Assembly: GCA_964510225.1 (NCBI GenBank)
Contig: CAZEAN010000009.1
Span: 11,624 to 75,623, forward strand
DNA from: CAZEAN01 sp964510225
Lineage (GTDB): Bacteria; Planctomycetota; Planctomycetia; Isosphaerales; Isosphaeraceae
Direction: 5' to 3'
Length of the DNA stretch: 64,000 nucleotides
This document shows positions 18,570-28,203 of the stretch, in pieces; positions within the stretch are counted from its first letter, which is position 1, and the number at the start of each line of letters is the position of its first letter. Below the pieces are notes generated by a model. The model did no database searches. It was not told the DNA's origin and saw nothing but the letters and a program-made list of their open reading frames with translations. The translations under genes were made by a program, and so were the position numbers.

Positions 18570-19928
18570 ATGTCCGACTCAACACCGAGCACCGGCCATA
18601 ATCCGAGAGATCTCAAGGAGCAGCTCAAGGAGAAGATTAGGTCTCTACCGAAGTCTCCCGGGGTCTACTTGCTTAAGGATGCTCAAGGGAGGGTAATCTA
18701 TATTGGGAAAGCGAAAAATTTGAAGAATCGGGTCGGTTCTTACTTCGTCAAAGGTGCAGCCGAGGACCCTAGGATTAAGGATTGGATCGGCGAGGTTGCT
18801 ACCCTCGATCACCTTGAGGCGGATTCCGAAGTCGATGCTCTCCTGATGGAAGCCCGATTGATCAAGGATATCCAGCCGCGGCACAACGCTGAACTCAAAG
18901 ACGACAAGTCGTTTCCGTACCTCCAGATCACGACGAACGAGGATTTTCCCCGAGTCAACTTCACACGTGAGCCTAAGGATCGTGGGGTAAAGCTGTATGG
19001 ACCTTTCCCCAGGGCAAAAGGTCTCCGAGGCGCGATTCAGGTTCTGCAACGAATCTTCAAATTTCGGACATGCTCACTCGATATCGATGCAAAGGATCCA
19101 CGTTGGCGATGGTTTCGGCCTTGTCTCTTACACTCGATCAACCAGTGTACGGCACCCTGCAACCTCAAGATCGACAAGGAGAGCTACCGGAAAGACATCC
19201 GGCGGCTTAAGCTCTTCCTCGAAGGGAAGAAGGATGTGGTGCTCCGCGAGATAGAAACAGAGATGAAGGAAGCGAGCAAGGAGCTTCTCTTCGAAAAAGC
19301 TGCGCGACTCCGTGATGAGCTTAAGGCGTTGGCTAACCTAAACCTCCGTGGGAATCTCGAAGACCACGCACAACCTGAAGTGTTCTACCAAGACCCGAGG
19401 AAGGGGCTGAACGGGCTTCGGAAGATCCTGGAGCTTCCTAGAATGCCTCGGACAATCCACGGTATCGATATTGCCCATTTGGGTGGAACGGAGACTGTCG
19501 GCTCCCTCGTGACCTTTCTCGATGGACTCCCCTTCAAACCGGGCTACCGACGCTACCGGATCAAGAGTGTCGAAGGCGTCGACGACTACGCCTCGATCCG
19601 CGAGGTTGTCAGTCGTCGAATTCAGGGGCTCCAAGAACGGGACGAGCCGTTTCCTGACATCTTCCTGATCGATGGTGGAAAAGGACAGCTCAACGCGGCG
19701 ATCGATGCGTTCCGAGCCTTGAATGTTGAGCTTCCCACCCTTCTTTCGCTCGCAAAGCAAGAGGAGGAGATCTACCTTCCCGGTCGATCAGAACCACTTG
19801 CCCTTTCACGCCGCTCCTTCGCGCTCCGACTCTTACAGTATGTTCGTGACGAAGCCCATCGCTTCGCGCAACATTACCACCACATGCTCCGCACCAAACG
19901 AACGTTCGGAAAAGAAGAAACACAATAG
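18570..19928 (+). CDS. uvrC: UvrC-like excinuclease subunit lacking the C-terminal HhH domain
   Basis: UvrC makes the dual incisions in nucleotide excision repair with UvrA and UvrB. Here, residues about 28-60 form the GIY-YIG nuclease (PGVYLLKD, VIYIGKAKNLKNRV). Cysteines C168, C185, C193 and C197 match the conserved Cys set of UvrC. Residues about 226-255 are the UVR motif that binds UvrB, and the RNase H-like second nuclease shows the D300 (HGIDIAH), D368 (LIDGGKGQ), H430 (DEAHRF) triad. The protein stops at 452 residues, right after the second nuclease, so the helix-hairpin-helix domain present in enzymes of about 600 residues is missing. The frame is intact, so this may be a natural short form. 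AGGAAG precedes the ATG. Confidence 0.9.
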   Translation: MSDSTPSTGHNPRDLKEQLKEKIRSLPKSPGVYLLKDAQGRVIYIGKAKNLKNRVGSYFVKGAAEDPRIKDWIGEVATLDHLEADSEVDALLMEARLIKDIQPRHNAELKDDKSFPYLQITTNEDFPRVNFTREPKDRGVKLYGPFPRAKGLRGAIQVLQRIFKFRTCSLDIDAKDPRWRWFRPCLLHSINQCTAPCNLKIDKESYRKDIRRLKLFLEGKKDVVLREIETEMKEASKELLFEKAARLRDELKALANLNLRGNLEDHAQPEVFYQDPRKGLNGLRKILELPRMPRTIHGIDIAHLGGTETVGSLVTFLDGLPFKPGYRRYRIKSVEGVDDYASIREVVSRRIQGLQERDEPFPDIFLIDGGKGQLNAAIDAFRALNVELPTLLSLAKQEEEIYLPGRSEPLALSRRSFALRLLQYVRDEAHRFAQHYHHMLRTKRTFGKEETQ

Positions 19929-20071
19929 TACTTTAACGAAGAACGACTTCGCCGGGATCTAAACCTATAGGCTGAGTCGTTCCGCGTTGGTTCGAAGTCG
20001 TGTCAATGGGCTTAGGAAACGAAAAACCGATGGTACCAACACCAGCCATTCCCACGATTGCCAACACAGCG

Positions 20072-20269
20072 TTACTGGGATCGGGCATCGCTGACTACTG
20101 AGTTGATCTCGTTGGATCCTCTGTCCAGGTTACCGGAGTCGCCGTTGTGTCCGATTACATGAACGTTTGCCGGCCTTGCGACGAAGATGAAGATGAGAAT
20201 AATGGTGACTACAAACAGGGTGGTTATGATGGGAGCGATAAACAATCGGGTTCCCCTGGTTGCCGACAT
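20072..20269 (-). CDS. Possible small single-pass membrane protein
   Basis: A 65-residue frame downstream of the broken sigma-HlyD gene. After a basic start (SATRGTR) it has one strong hydrophobic helix (residues 10-32) and then a polar tail. The AGAGGG upstream lies almost against the ATG, which is poor spacing. It is 70 bases after the HlyD stop on the same strand. No family is recognised and it may not be expressed. Confidence 0.3.
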   Translation of the reverse strand: MSATRGTRLFIAPIITTLFVVTIILIFIFVARPANVHVIGHNGDSGNLDRGSNEINSVVSDARSQ

Positions 20270-20339
20270 CCCTCTTTACCAGTGGCCGGAGCGTGCAAGG
20301 TCGCGCGACCTCGCCTTTCGACAGGGTTGTTCAGTGGTT

Positions 20340-22561
20340 CTACTTCGGACTGATCGCGGTGCCTGGTGCGCGATAATCTTGTTCCGGACCCCGACGGAGC
20401 AGAAGAATCGGGTCGACTACCGACAGCTCCCCACTACTGATGCCGTCGATGACTTCGACGAAACGACCATTGGAGTTCCCGAGGGTGACTTCGCGCCAGT
20501 GGACACCACTTTCAGGGAGTCGGATTGCCACGTAGGTATTGCCGTCGTTCTGAATCACGGAACGGGAAGGTATCTGGATCGTATCCGAGTTCTCAGAGAC
20601 TAAGATGCTTGCCTCGGCGGTGAGCCCCGGACGAAGCTCTGGGTACGAGTTGTCAAACTCGATGAGGGTGGTATAGACCTGCGGTCCCTTGCTGAAGATG
20701 CTGGATGGGTCTGGTAGCGGCTTGATCTCGACCACCTTGCCGCCAAAGGTCTTTTTCGGAAACGCGTCAACTCTAATCTCGGTCTCTTGCCCAAGAGTCA
20801 AGAGGTCGATGCGGGTTGCGGGGACTTTAGCATTCACTTGAAACGGCGTTTCAAGGTCCAGGATTCTCAAAATTGGTTGTTTGCCCTCGACCTCTGCCCC
20901 TGCTTCGATGACGACGTCATTCGATTGCGGGTAAATGACGATCCCCGGAGCGGAGGTCTTGATCTTGCAGCTTTCGATGATCTCGAGGAGCTTTTCTCCC
21001 TCTTAGTCTCTAAGTCGAGAACCGACTTCCTGACCGATTGCTCTATCGATCGCTGCTCAATTTCTTGCTCGATCGCTTTGATTTTTTTCTTCTTTGTGAA
21101 TTACTTGAGGACCCTGAGCTTGAGCTTCGCTTGTACAAGGTCCCATTTTGCTTGTTCGAGTTTCTGTTCGTCGGTGTTCGTCTGCTCTTTGGAGACATAT
21201 CCGAGTTCAAACATCTTGTCGGACCATCCCTGACGCTCCCGAGCGCGTGCCAAGTTCAATTCCGCCAGCTTCACTTCGCGCTCAATGGTCTTGACGGTGT
21301 TCGGATGCACGCTCTCCATGTACTCTTTTAAGTTGATCTCTGCGATCTCTCTGTACTTGGTCGCGTTTTGGTAACCTGCACTCGCGCGTTCTCTCAATAT
21401 CTGCTGCTCTGCAAGTTCACGTCTCAGTTCTCCAGTGTCCAACTCACAGACAAATTGGTCCCTATTCACTTCGGTACCCTCGGGCAAGAGAGCGAGTATC
21501 TTCATTGATCGTTGCACTGGAGACCGGATCTCAACGAATTGGGTTGCCTCGACAGCGCCCCGTGCATTAATGGTCTCGGGGGAGGTTGTTAAACCGACCT
21601 CAAGTAGAAGGAGGCCCTTGCCCTGGTGCTGAGCTCCCCGTTCGATCTCGTCTCCAATTGTCGGGGGTTTGGCTCTGTCTCGGTTATTGCCGGACGTGTC
21701 GAGTCCCACGCCCGTTGCAATGGAGAGGGTAAGCAGTGGTACCAGGAGTTGTGCGAACTTGGTGTCGAACATCCCTGAGGAAACTCCTTGGGCAATTTCG
21801 GCGATTGTTGGTGGAATCACGACTTTGCCGGACGCCATCGAGGTCATCCGGATCGCGAGGTCCACTGTCGATCGGACCAAGACTGACGGAGGAGAGGTAC
21901 GTACACTCTCGGCAGCGACTATGTGGCCGATGATTCCTTCCAGTGCCAGGCCACGACGTAAGAGGTTTTCTCGGAGCTTGAGTCGGGCCCGAGAGAGCCG
22001 ACTTTTGATGGTCCCAACGGGACAGCCGAGCCGATCGGCTGCCTCATTAAGCGTGAGCCCTTGGAGGTCACAGAGGATGATCGAATCGCGGTAGCGATCG
22101 GGGAGACGTTCGATCTCGGCGTGTAGGATCGCGGCATTGTCGTCGGGCAGATCGGGCTCAACCGCGATCAGCGCTGGGTCAAGCTCGGGCTTAAGTCTTT
22201 CGGTCAACTGCCGACGTCTGCGGGAGACTTTCGATGACAAGGCGGTCCGGTGTGCAACTCCGTGTAGCCAAGGGCCGAGTGAGTCCTGGACCCAGAGTGT
22301 TCGAGCCTTGCGGAGAAGTACGAGAAAGGTTGCTTGGAAGGCGTCTTCGGCGTCATGGTCTTCCCGAAGGATCGCGTGGCAGACTCCATGAACAAGAGGT
22401 CCATGACGCTCGACGATCGCTGCGAAAGCGAGTTCGGCCGATTGACCCTCCGCCGTAAGAAAGCGTTCCAAGAGTTGGCCGTCCGTCAGATTGCCAGTCG
22501 CCCCGACGTGAAAGATCGCTCGGAATTCCTTAAACGCAGCCTTACTGCTGAGATACGTCAT
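20340..22561 (-). pseudogene. Broken gene: ECF sigma factor fused to HlyD-like membrane fusion domain
   Basis: The intact part (residues 1-486) holds an ECF sigma factor: region 2 (DAEDAFQATFLVLLRKA) and region 4 (LNEAADRLGCPVGTIKSRLSRAR), then a short hydrophobic helix and the start of a HlyD-like periplasmic adaptor with a coiled coil. Such sigma-HlyD fusions are known in planctomycetes. The coiled coil meets a TAA at 21101-21103; homologous sequence continues in the same frame beyond it (FTKKKKIKAIEQ), then shifts by one base near 20990-21004. The rest of the adaptor (EKLLEIIESCKIK, then the barrel ending at SPK) follows in the other frame. Two lesions suggest a pseudogene, but one could be a sequencing error. 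ATG at 22561 matches the usual N terminus. Confidence 0.75.
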
Positions 22562-23957
22562 GCTTCCGGGTCCCCGAACGTTACGTCTTCCTCCCCTTCC
22601 ACCAAAGTAATGCGATGCCAAGGTCTGTTAGTTCCATTTTTTTGAGAGATACGGTCGACAGAGTCCGCAAATCTTACAATTGCTTCAAGTGATTGATGGT
22701 TACGTACGTAATTTGGTGTCTATTGCAAGGCCTGCCCTCGACCCAATATTGCAGAGAGTAGCTGTTGTCAACAATCGGTGAGAGCAGTGACGACGGTTGC
22801 TCATCTTTCTTCTTGCCCATAACATTTAGAAAAGGACCTATTAAAGTCATCATCAACTCTTACCGGTTGGGTTGTGGTCGAGCATGTGAGCTGAATAATT
22901 AAGGGCCAGCAGGAGAGTTACTCTCCTGCTGGCCCTTTCCCCCTGAAACCCCCATTCAGCTCACCACCCCTCACAGAGAATCAGGCATCGTCCATAGCAG
23001 CAGACCCTAGTTAAAACTAGACTACGATCGGGCAATACTTAATTCTCTATTAGTGTCGGTGCGATTACTTATGCCAAACAAAGGTTTTAGCGTACAAGCG
23101 AGGTAGTATTGGAAGTAGCCTACTACGGACCTACAGGAAAACTTACACAAGAGCAGTCTTTTGCTTACGACAAAAAACCAGACAAATTGGACAAACAAAA
23201 CTGCCTTTAAAAGCAAATGAACCCCCAGTTTTAAAAATATAAACATAAATTCAGTATATAGTATATGATAAGTCTTTAAATAGTCTTTACATTTTGCCCT
23301 AACAGATGCACAAATCATTAGTGCTAATATGCTAGGTCGATGCCAGAGGCAAGAAATCGATTGGTTCATCGCTAAACCAGTGTCTTAGTAATTCTTCCTT
23401 GCGTGCTTCGTTCAACGTTTCTAAAAGTAGATACGAAGCAGATTCTGTTTTCTTGCGCCTAATCTGAAGAAAACTGACTAATTCCAAAGGAAATGATCAG
23501 GAAGAAGCTGGAAAGGTCCCGCAGCTTTTATAGGACATTTGACATGAGTCTAGGTAGAGAAAAGACTTAAGACTTCAATTGATCGTCCGGTCCTCGAACA
23601 CCGGACAATTTGTTTTTTCGAGATTCTTGGAAGGTAAATCATCAATCTCCGACGATCTGCCTTTGTAGGAACCGGATTGTATGCTGAGCCAGGAACAGCC
23701 TCGGGTCATCATTCCGCCGACTACTGAATTGAATTTGAATGATCTATCACGATCGGTGCTTTGCAGGCGATCCGATGTCGGGACCGATCCGTCCGATGCT
23801 GAAACTTGCGATCTACAGTATTGGATAGCAGCTAAATCGTTGTAGCCTCAGTCATCATTGACTGGTCGTGCGTTTTCATTAAGACCGCTGGCTAGTCGAA
23901 CTAGGTGGCTAGTGAAAGATCAACTGCCTATGGTAGAAATTCCGGATTCAAGAATCG
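22562..23957. other. Gene-poor, partly AT-rich stretch
   Basis: About 1.4 kb without a gene I can support. It holds the nested hairpin at 22886-22964. The part at about 23020-23370 is much richer in A and T than the surroundings; its one frame of 115 codons on the minus strand (23022-23369) lacks a ribosome binding site and family features. The rest (23400-23957) shows nothing recognisable. It may be a degraded region or hold an RNA I cannot identify. Confidence 0.45.
22886..22964. repeat. Nested inverted repeat (two-tier hairpin)
   Basis: An 18-base perfect inverted repeat (22901-22918 and 22920-22937, one base between) starts AAGGGCCAGCAGG. It is enclosed by a second perfect 11-base pair: GTGAGCTGAAT at 22886-22896 and ATTCAGCTCAC at 22954-22964. 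A TTTCCCCC run follows the inner right arm. An intrinsic terminator, an RNA element or a mobile-element end are all possible. No gene ends close by on the plus strand. Confidence 0.6.
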
Positions 23958-24545
23958 TTAAGTAATCGACTCTGATTCCGCGTGAACTTTCTGAGTTTCC
24001 ACGTTTGAGGTGCCATTCACAAGTCTTGAGATCATTGCCCCACCCTTAAAGAGGCGTTTAAGGGTCGGTGCCGACATTTGATCGACGTACTGGTAGAAGT
24101 GCGTGATCATGTGCGTGAATTCGAGCATACTCTCAAGTTGCTCACGCGTGTATTCCTCACCTACGCCGGCATCCCGTGCCTCTTGGACACACTCCTCTAA
24201 CAATGCGATGGTGGGATCCATCTCGCGACGCTTACGCTCGGCCATGATTACCCGGAAAGTCTCGAAGACATCTTTCAACGCCTCGAAGCGGTCGCTCCGA
24301 CAGCCGATGACATGAACGCGACGAACCACACCCCAAGTGATGAGCTCTCTCAGACTGGTCGAGACGTTCGAGCGGCTGACGTTGAGAAGCTCACTAATTG
24401 TGGCTGCATCAATCGCATCTGGTGAGATGAAAAGTAAGGCATGGACTTGCGCCATCGTACGATTGATGCCCCAAGCCTGCCCCATTTCGCCCCAATGCAG
24501 AACGAACTTAAGTGTTGCAGGTGTGAGTTCCACGACTGGTTTCAC
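23958..24545 (-). CDS. GbsR/MarR family transcriptional regulator
   Basis: This 195-residue DNA-binding protein has a winged helix at about residues 33-80: MAQVHALLFISPDAI, then the helix-turn-helix ISELLNVSRSNVSTSLRELITWGVV, and the wing at RRVHVIGCRSDRF. The helical C-terminal dimerisation part covers 86-165. GbsR-like proteins are MarR relatives that control, for example, osmoprotectant genes in Bacillus; the ligand here is unknown. The start is a GTG without a visible Shine-Dalgarno sequence; the next Met (residue 21) would cut the first helix. It lies 236 bases downstream of a DUF2071 gene on the same strand, a possible target. Confidence 0.85.
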   Translation of the reverse strand: MKPVVELTPATLKFVLHWGEMGQAWGINRTMAQVHALLFISPDAIDAATISELLNVSRSNVSTSLRELITWGVVRRVHVIGCRSDRFEALKDVFETFRVIMAERKRREMDPTIALLEECVQEARDAGVGEEYTREQLESMLEFTHMITHFYQYVDQMSAPTLKRLFKGGAMISRLVNGTSNVETQKVHAESESIT

Positions 24546-24781
24546 AAGATTCGGTTATGACGGAAATTCCAGAAGTATCGTAAACTTTTGATTAAGGCTC
24601 TTGCAAGCGCTAATCGAAGCTACGAGTCGCTCTGGACTGTTGCTATTTCAAGACCCACGCATTGTTAAGCGCATCTGGCGAGTCGCTCACGCCAGTTGAC
24701 CGCAGATTAATCTCCCAGATGTAAGTAGCGAAAACAAACACTAGCGAGCATCTTTCATGCCAATGCTTCGGCCAAGAATGA

Positions 24782-25537
24782 CTAATTCACGTCAAGTAGT
24801 TCGAGCGGATAGACATCAACACTAACGCCGCTTGCATAGTGGATGAAGGGTGGGAGAGTTTGGGGGCGTTCAATCCTAGCGGCAGCGATCAAATCCTCAT
24901 CAAACTCAATAAGCTCCGCTGGCTGAAGTGGATACGGTGAATGATGAACCCGCCCGCGCAACAAGCTTTCATTTTTAGATGTATACAAAAGGTAACGTTC
25001 TGCTAAAAAGTGTTCTAAAGTGCCTGGCAAAGCTGCTGAGGGCTGACCCAAGGGCCGGTAAAGCAACTGACAGCCTGGACCGTTAGGTTGGTGAAGGCGC
25101 CTCGATTCGTATCGAATCTGTCTCGTTGGATCCTGATTGGCCAGCAAGCGCATCCGGGCATGATAGTACGGCAATTGCCATACATTCCGAGCTAACCAAA
25201 CAGCCACTGGGTTTGCGGCATCGAGACTGAAAAACAAAACGCCGGGGTCGCGACCCTTGGCATGGACATAGGTCCGCACATTGACTTCATGGAAACTTGA
25301 GAGCCATGGTAGTGCTGGAGCCCAGAGGGGTCGAATCCCCGACATTGTGAATGGCACAAGTCCAATAAATGCGCGTCCTTCGAAAAGGTCGAGTTCTAAT
25401 CCCACTGGGAGCAATGGTCTCATCGATTCCGCTGGAACTTCCCAATGCAAAAAGAGAAGTTCTGACCATCGATGTTTCATCACGACTCGCCCCACAGGAC
25501 GTTGTGTCGGACTCAGGCGATCAATCTCTGGTGACAT
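24782..25537 (-). CDS. YqjF-like DUF2071 protein
   Basis: This 251-residue soluble protein matches the DUF2071/YqjF family over its length: an N-terminal MKHRWSELLFLHWEVP, LLPVGLELDLFEGRAFIGLVPFTM, the conserved NVRTYV, and a C-terminal VHHSPYPLQPAELIEFDE. The fold is related to acetoacetate decarboxylase, but no activity is established for the family, and I see no clear Schiff-base lysine. The GTG/MarR-type regulator lies just downstream. A 15-base palindrome about 65 bases upstream of the ATG may be its operator. Confidence 0.8.
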   Translation of the reverse strand: MSPEIDRLSPTQRPVGRVVMKHRWSELLFLHWEVPAESMRPLLPVGLELDLFEGRAFIGLVPFTMSGIRPLWAPALPWLSSFHEVNVRTYVHAKGRDPGVLFFSLDAANPVAVWLARNVWQLPYYHARMRLLANQDPTRQIRYESRRLHQPNGPGCQLLYRPLGQPSAALPGTLEHFLAERYLLYTSKNESLLRGRVHHSPYPLQPAELIEFDEDLIAAARIERPQTLPPFIHYASGVSVDVYPLELLDVN

Positions 25538-25601
25538 GGTGTTCGTTGGTTGGAGTCGATCGATCTAATGTGATTGAGGATGCCAATGTAAATAGACATG
25601 T

Positions 25602-25616
25602 TAATTTTTAAAATTA
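25602..25616. promoter_or_regulatory. Candidate operator palindrome upstream of DUF2071 gene
   Basis: TAATTTTTAAAATTA is a perfect 7-1-7 palindrome in an AT-rich spot, 65 bases upstream of the DUF2071 start codon. Its length and AT-rich symmetric form fit a MarR/GbsR-type binding site, and such a regulator lies downstream. AT-rich palindromes can occur by chance, so this is tentative. Confidence 0.35.
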
Positions 25617-25851
25617 GTCATTGTTTGTTTGTGTTTTATAAAATTAAAGTATGCTTTTTTGTTGTGGTGGCTGGCCTTGCGTTAGGGTGTGCATTGTGAT
25701 CCTGAGGGCCCTTTCCTAAGATAATCGATCCATGGATCGCATTTAAGCTATCCTATCATCCCATCATCCCAGATATTCCTGCAACACGGCTCCTGTTGGT
25801 GCTTCGGCACGACGTTTCAACTCGAAGTTCAGTTCCTTTCCGAGTCAAGTA

Positions 25852-26456
25852 ATGGATACATTCGAAGCCATCTAGCAACGCCGGGGGGTCAAGCATTACG
25901 ATCCGACACACCAGCTCTCCGAGCAGGAGATCGAAGCACTATTGTACTCGGCAATTCAGTCACCTACCTCGTTTAATACGCAGAACTGGCGTTTTGTGCT
26001 CGTCCGAGACCCGGAACTCCGTCGGCAGATTCGCGAAGAAGCCTATGAACAGTCTCAGGTAACCGACGCCTCGTTGCTCCTTGTGATGACTGTCGATCTC
26101 AGAGCATGGGCGAAAGATCCGAAGCAATATTGGCAGGATGCCCCAGCCGAAGTGAACGAACTTCTGAGTGGTGGGCTGGGCCCTTTTTACGAAGGCGACG
26201 AGCAGAAACAACGCCACGAGGCAATGCGTTCGATCGGGATCGCTGGTCCGACGATTATGCTCGCCGCCAAGGCAATGGATTATGATTTTGTCCGATGATT
26301 GGGTTCGAGCCGGACAAGGTCGGATCCCTCATCCAGTTACCCGAAGACCACGTCGTTGGATACTTGATCGTCGTCGGTAAAGCAACGAAGCCAGCCTGGC
26401 CCGAACCCGGCCAGCTTCCCTTGAAGGATGTTGTGATCCACGACCGCTTTGGTTGA
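25852..26456 (+). pseudogene. Nitroreductase-family gene, inactivated
   Basis: The sequence reads as a nitroreductase of about 200 residues from ATG 25852 to TGA 26454-26456. Typical family segments are ALLYSAIQSPTSFNTQNWRFV (FMN binding) and LPEDHVVGYLIVVGKATKPAW near the end. Two lesions break it: an in-frame TAG at codon 8 (25873-25875, where relatives have a sense codon before QRR) and a one-base loss near 26290 (DYD then CPMIGF in the next frame). A shorter start after the TAG would keep most of the FMN domain, but the frameshift remains. The stop abuts the stop of the converging ugd gene. Confidence 0.8.
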
Positions 26457-27764
26457 TTACGAGCGGCCGATCCCGTAGTAAATGAACCCCATCTCGTTCA
26501 TCCGCGCTGGGTCATAAAGGTTCCGGCCATCAAAAACCACGGGATTCCGGAGCAGCTTATGGATCTCGCTAAAGTCTGGGCTCCGGAATTCGTTCCACTC
26601 AGTAGCAATGGCGAGCCCGTCTGCCCCGCTGATGCAGTCATACATTCCGTTACAGAAGGTCACTCGACTTCCGTAGATCTCCTTCACGTTTGACATTGCT
26701 TCGGGATCATGAGCCCGGACCGTGGCACCGGCGTCGAGGAGGAAGTTGATGAGTGTCAACGCTGGTGCTTCCCGGATGTCATCCGTTTTCGGCTTAAACG
26801 CGAGGCCCCAAACCGCGATCGTCTTCCCTGCAAGCTTGTCCGATCCGCCGAAGTGTGTGGCGATTTTGTTCGGCAGGACCTGTTTTTGGGCTTCGTTCAC
26901 TTCGTCGACCGATTCCATTAATTGACTGGAACGATCCTTCGAGCGTGCCATGTGGATCATGGCGCGGACGTCTTTCGGGAAGCAGCTACCGCCGTAACCG
27001 ACGCCAGGGTGAAGGAAATGAAATCCGATCCGCTGGTCGTGGCCGATCCCTCGGCGGACTTCATTGATATCTGCGCCGAATGAGTCGCAGATGTTCGCCA
27101 TCTCATTAATAAAGCTAATCTTCGCCGCGAGCATGCAATTCGCGACATATTTTGTCATTTCTGCTGATTCTGGAGACATCGACAAAAACGGACGGTCAGT
27201 CCGAAGGAAGGGTGCGTACAGTTCGTGAAGCTTCTTGCTGACGGCTTCGTTCCGGACACCGACCACCACGCGATCAGGCTTAGTGAAATCGTCAATCGCG
27301 GCGCCTTCCTTGAGGAATTCGGGGTTATTGGCAACATCAAACGGGACGGCGGTGATCTCCGCCATCCGTCGAGTGAGTTCGGCGTTAGTGCCGACCGGAA
27401 CAGTGCTCTTTAGGATGATGATTTTGTGGGACTGAAGGTTCTGGGCGATTGCTTCTCCGACGGCCCAGACACCACTGAGATCAGCGCCGCCATCGTCCCC
27501 TTGAGGAGTCCCCACGGCAATGAAGACGATCTCGGCTTCAGTAATTCCCTCCGGAAGGCTCGTCGTGAAGCTAAGTCGGCGTTCGCGGGAATTCCGCTGG
27601 ACCAGTTCAGCGAGTCCTGGTTCGTAAATGGGGATTTCCCCATTGCGAAGCATCTCCACCTTGGACGCGATCTTGTCCACGCAGACCACATCGTTTCCAC
27701 TGTCAGCTAGACAAGTCCCTGTAACCAATCCCACGTAACCAGTGCCGATGACAGCGATCTTCAC
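26457..27764 (-). CDS. ugd: UDP-glucose 6-dehydrogenase
   Basis: This enzyme oxidises UDP-glucose to UDP-glucuronate with two NAD+, supplying uronic acid units for cell-surface polysaccharides. At 435 residues it has the standard three-part form: an N-terminal Rossmann domain (IGTGYVGLVTG, residues 6-16; AVGTPQGDDG; STVPVGT), a helical middle with KYVANCMLAAKISF (about 205-218), the catalytic cysteine C261 in GGSCFPKD, and the C-terminal domain starting at VWGLAFKPKTDDIR. The GTG start has GGAGG 9 bases upstream. It stands alone and converges with the broken nitroreductase gene. Function call is strong from the motif set. Confidence 0.95.
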   Translation of the reverse strand: MKIAVIGTGYVGLVTGTCLADSGNDVVCVDKIASKVEMLRNGEIPIYEPGLAELVQRNSRERRLSFTTSLPEGITEAEIVFIAVGTPQGDDGGADLSGVWAVGEAIAQNLQSHKIIILKSTVPVGTNAELTRRMAEITAVPFDVANNPEFLKEGAAIDDFTKPDRVVVGVRNEAVSKKLHELYAPFLRTDRPFLSMSPESAEMTKYVANCMLAAKISFINEMANICDSFGADINEVRRGIGHDQRIGFHFLHPGVGYGGSCFPKDVRAMIHMARSKDRSSQLMESVDEVNEAQKQVLPNKIATHFGGSDKLAGKTIAVWGLAFKPKTDDIREAPALTLINFLLDAGATVRAHDPEAMSNVKEIYGSRVTFCNGMYDCISGADGLAIATEWNEFRSPDFSEIHKLLRNPVVFDGRNLYDPARMNEMGFIYYGIGRS

Positions 27765-28203
27765 TGCGGTCTGCCTCCCTCGATGCCTGAAGCCGAGTTC
27801 TGTGATCTGATGCTTTCATTGTTTGCTAACCGAGTCGTCGAAACTCTCTCAGCAATATACATCAATGAATGTGCTCTGTTGCTTTGTAGAGTTCTTGAAA
27901 AACTGTGACGACTCACTTGGTCCTGGGTAGATCGAACGTGCCTGGATGTACGCGGGATCGATCGGGTTCGCACAAGTGATTGATTGCGTCACACAGATCG
28001 AGGTTCTCTGGTTGTCGATCATCCGCTCGATTATCGAGGCTGAGATCAGAACCTGACAAGACCGAGTAGATTTTGCTGGTCGATGGGAGACAACATTTGG
28101 AGTTGGAGAGGATCCTCCTGATTAGATCGCACGCCGTCACGCGAGACTCTATGATAGCAAACCGCGAAGAACATCACGACCGAACCAATGTCCGAGGTAG
28201 CCC
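27765..28203. other. Gene-less spacer upstream of ugd and glgP
   Basis: About 440 bases between divergent genes. No gene, RNA or hairpin stands out. The promoters of ugd and of the glycogen phosphorylase gene should lie here. Confidence 0.4.

Noticed and set aside
23022..23369. Minus-strand frame of 115 codons in AT-rich DNA
   Set aside because: Long hydrophobic runs follow from the base composition; there is no ribosome binding site and no recognisable domain.
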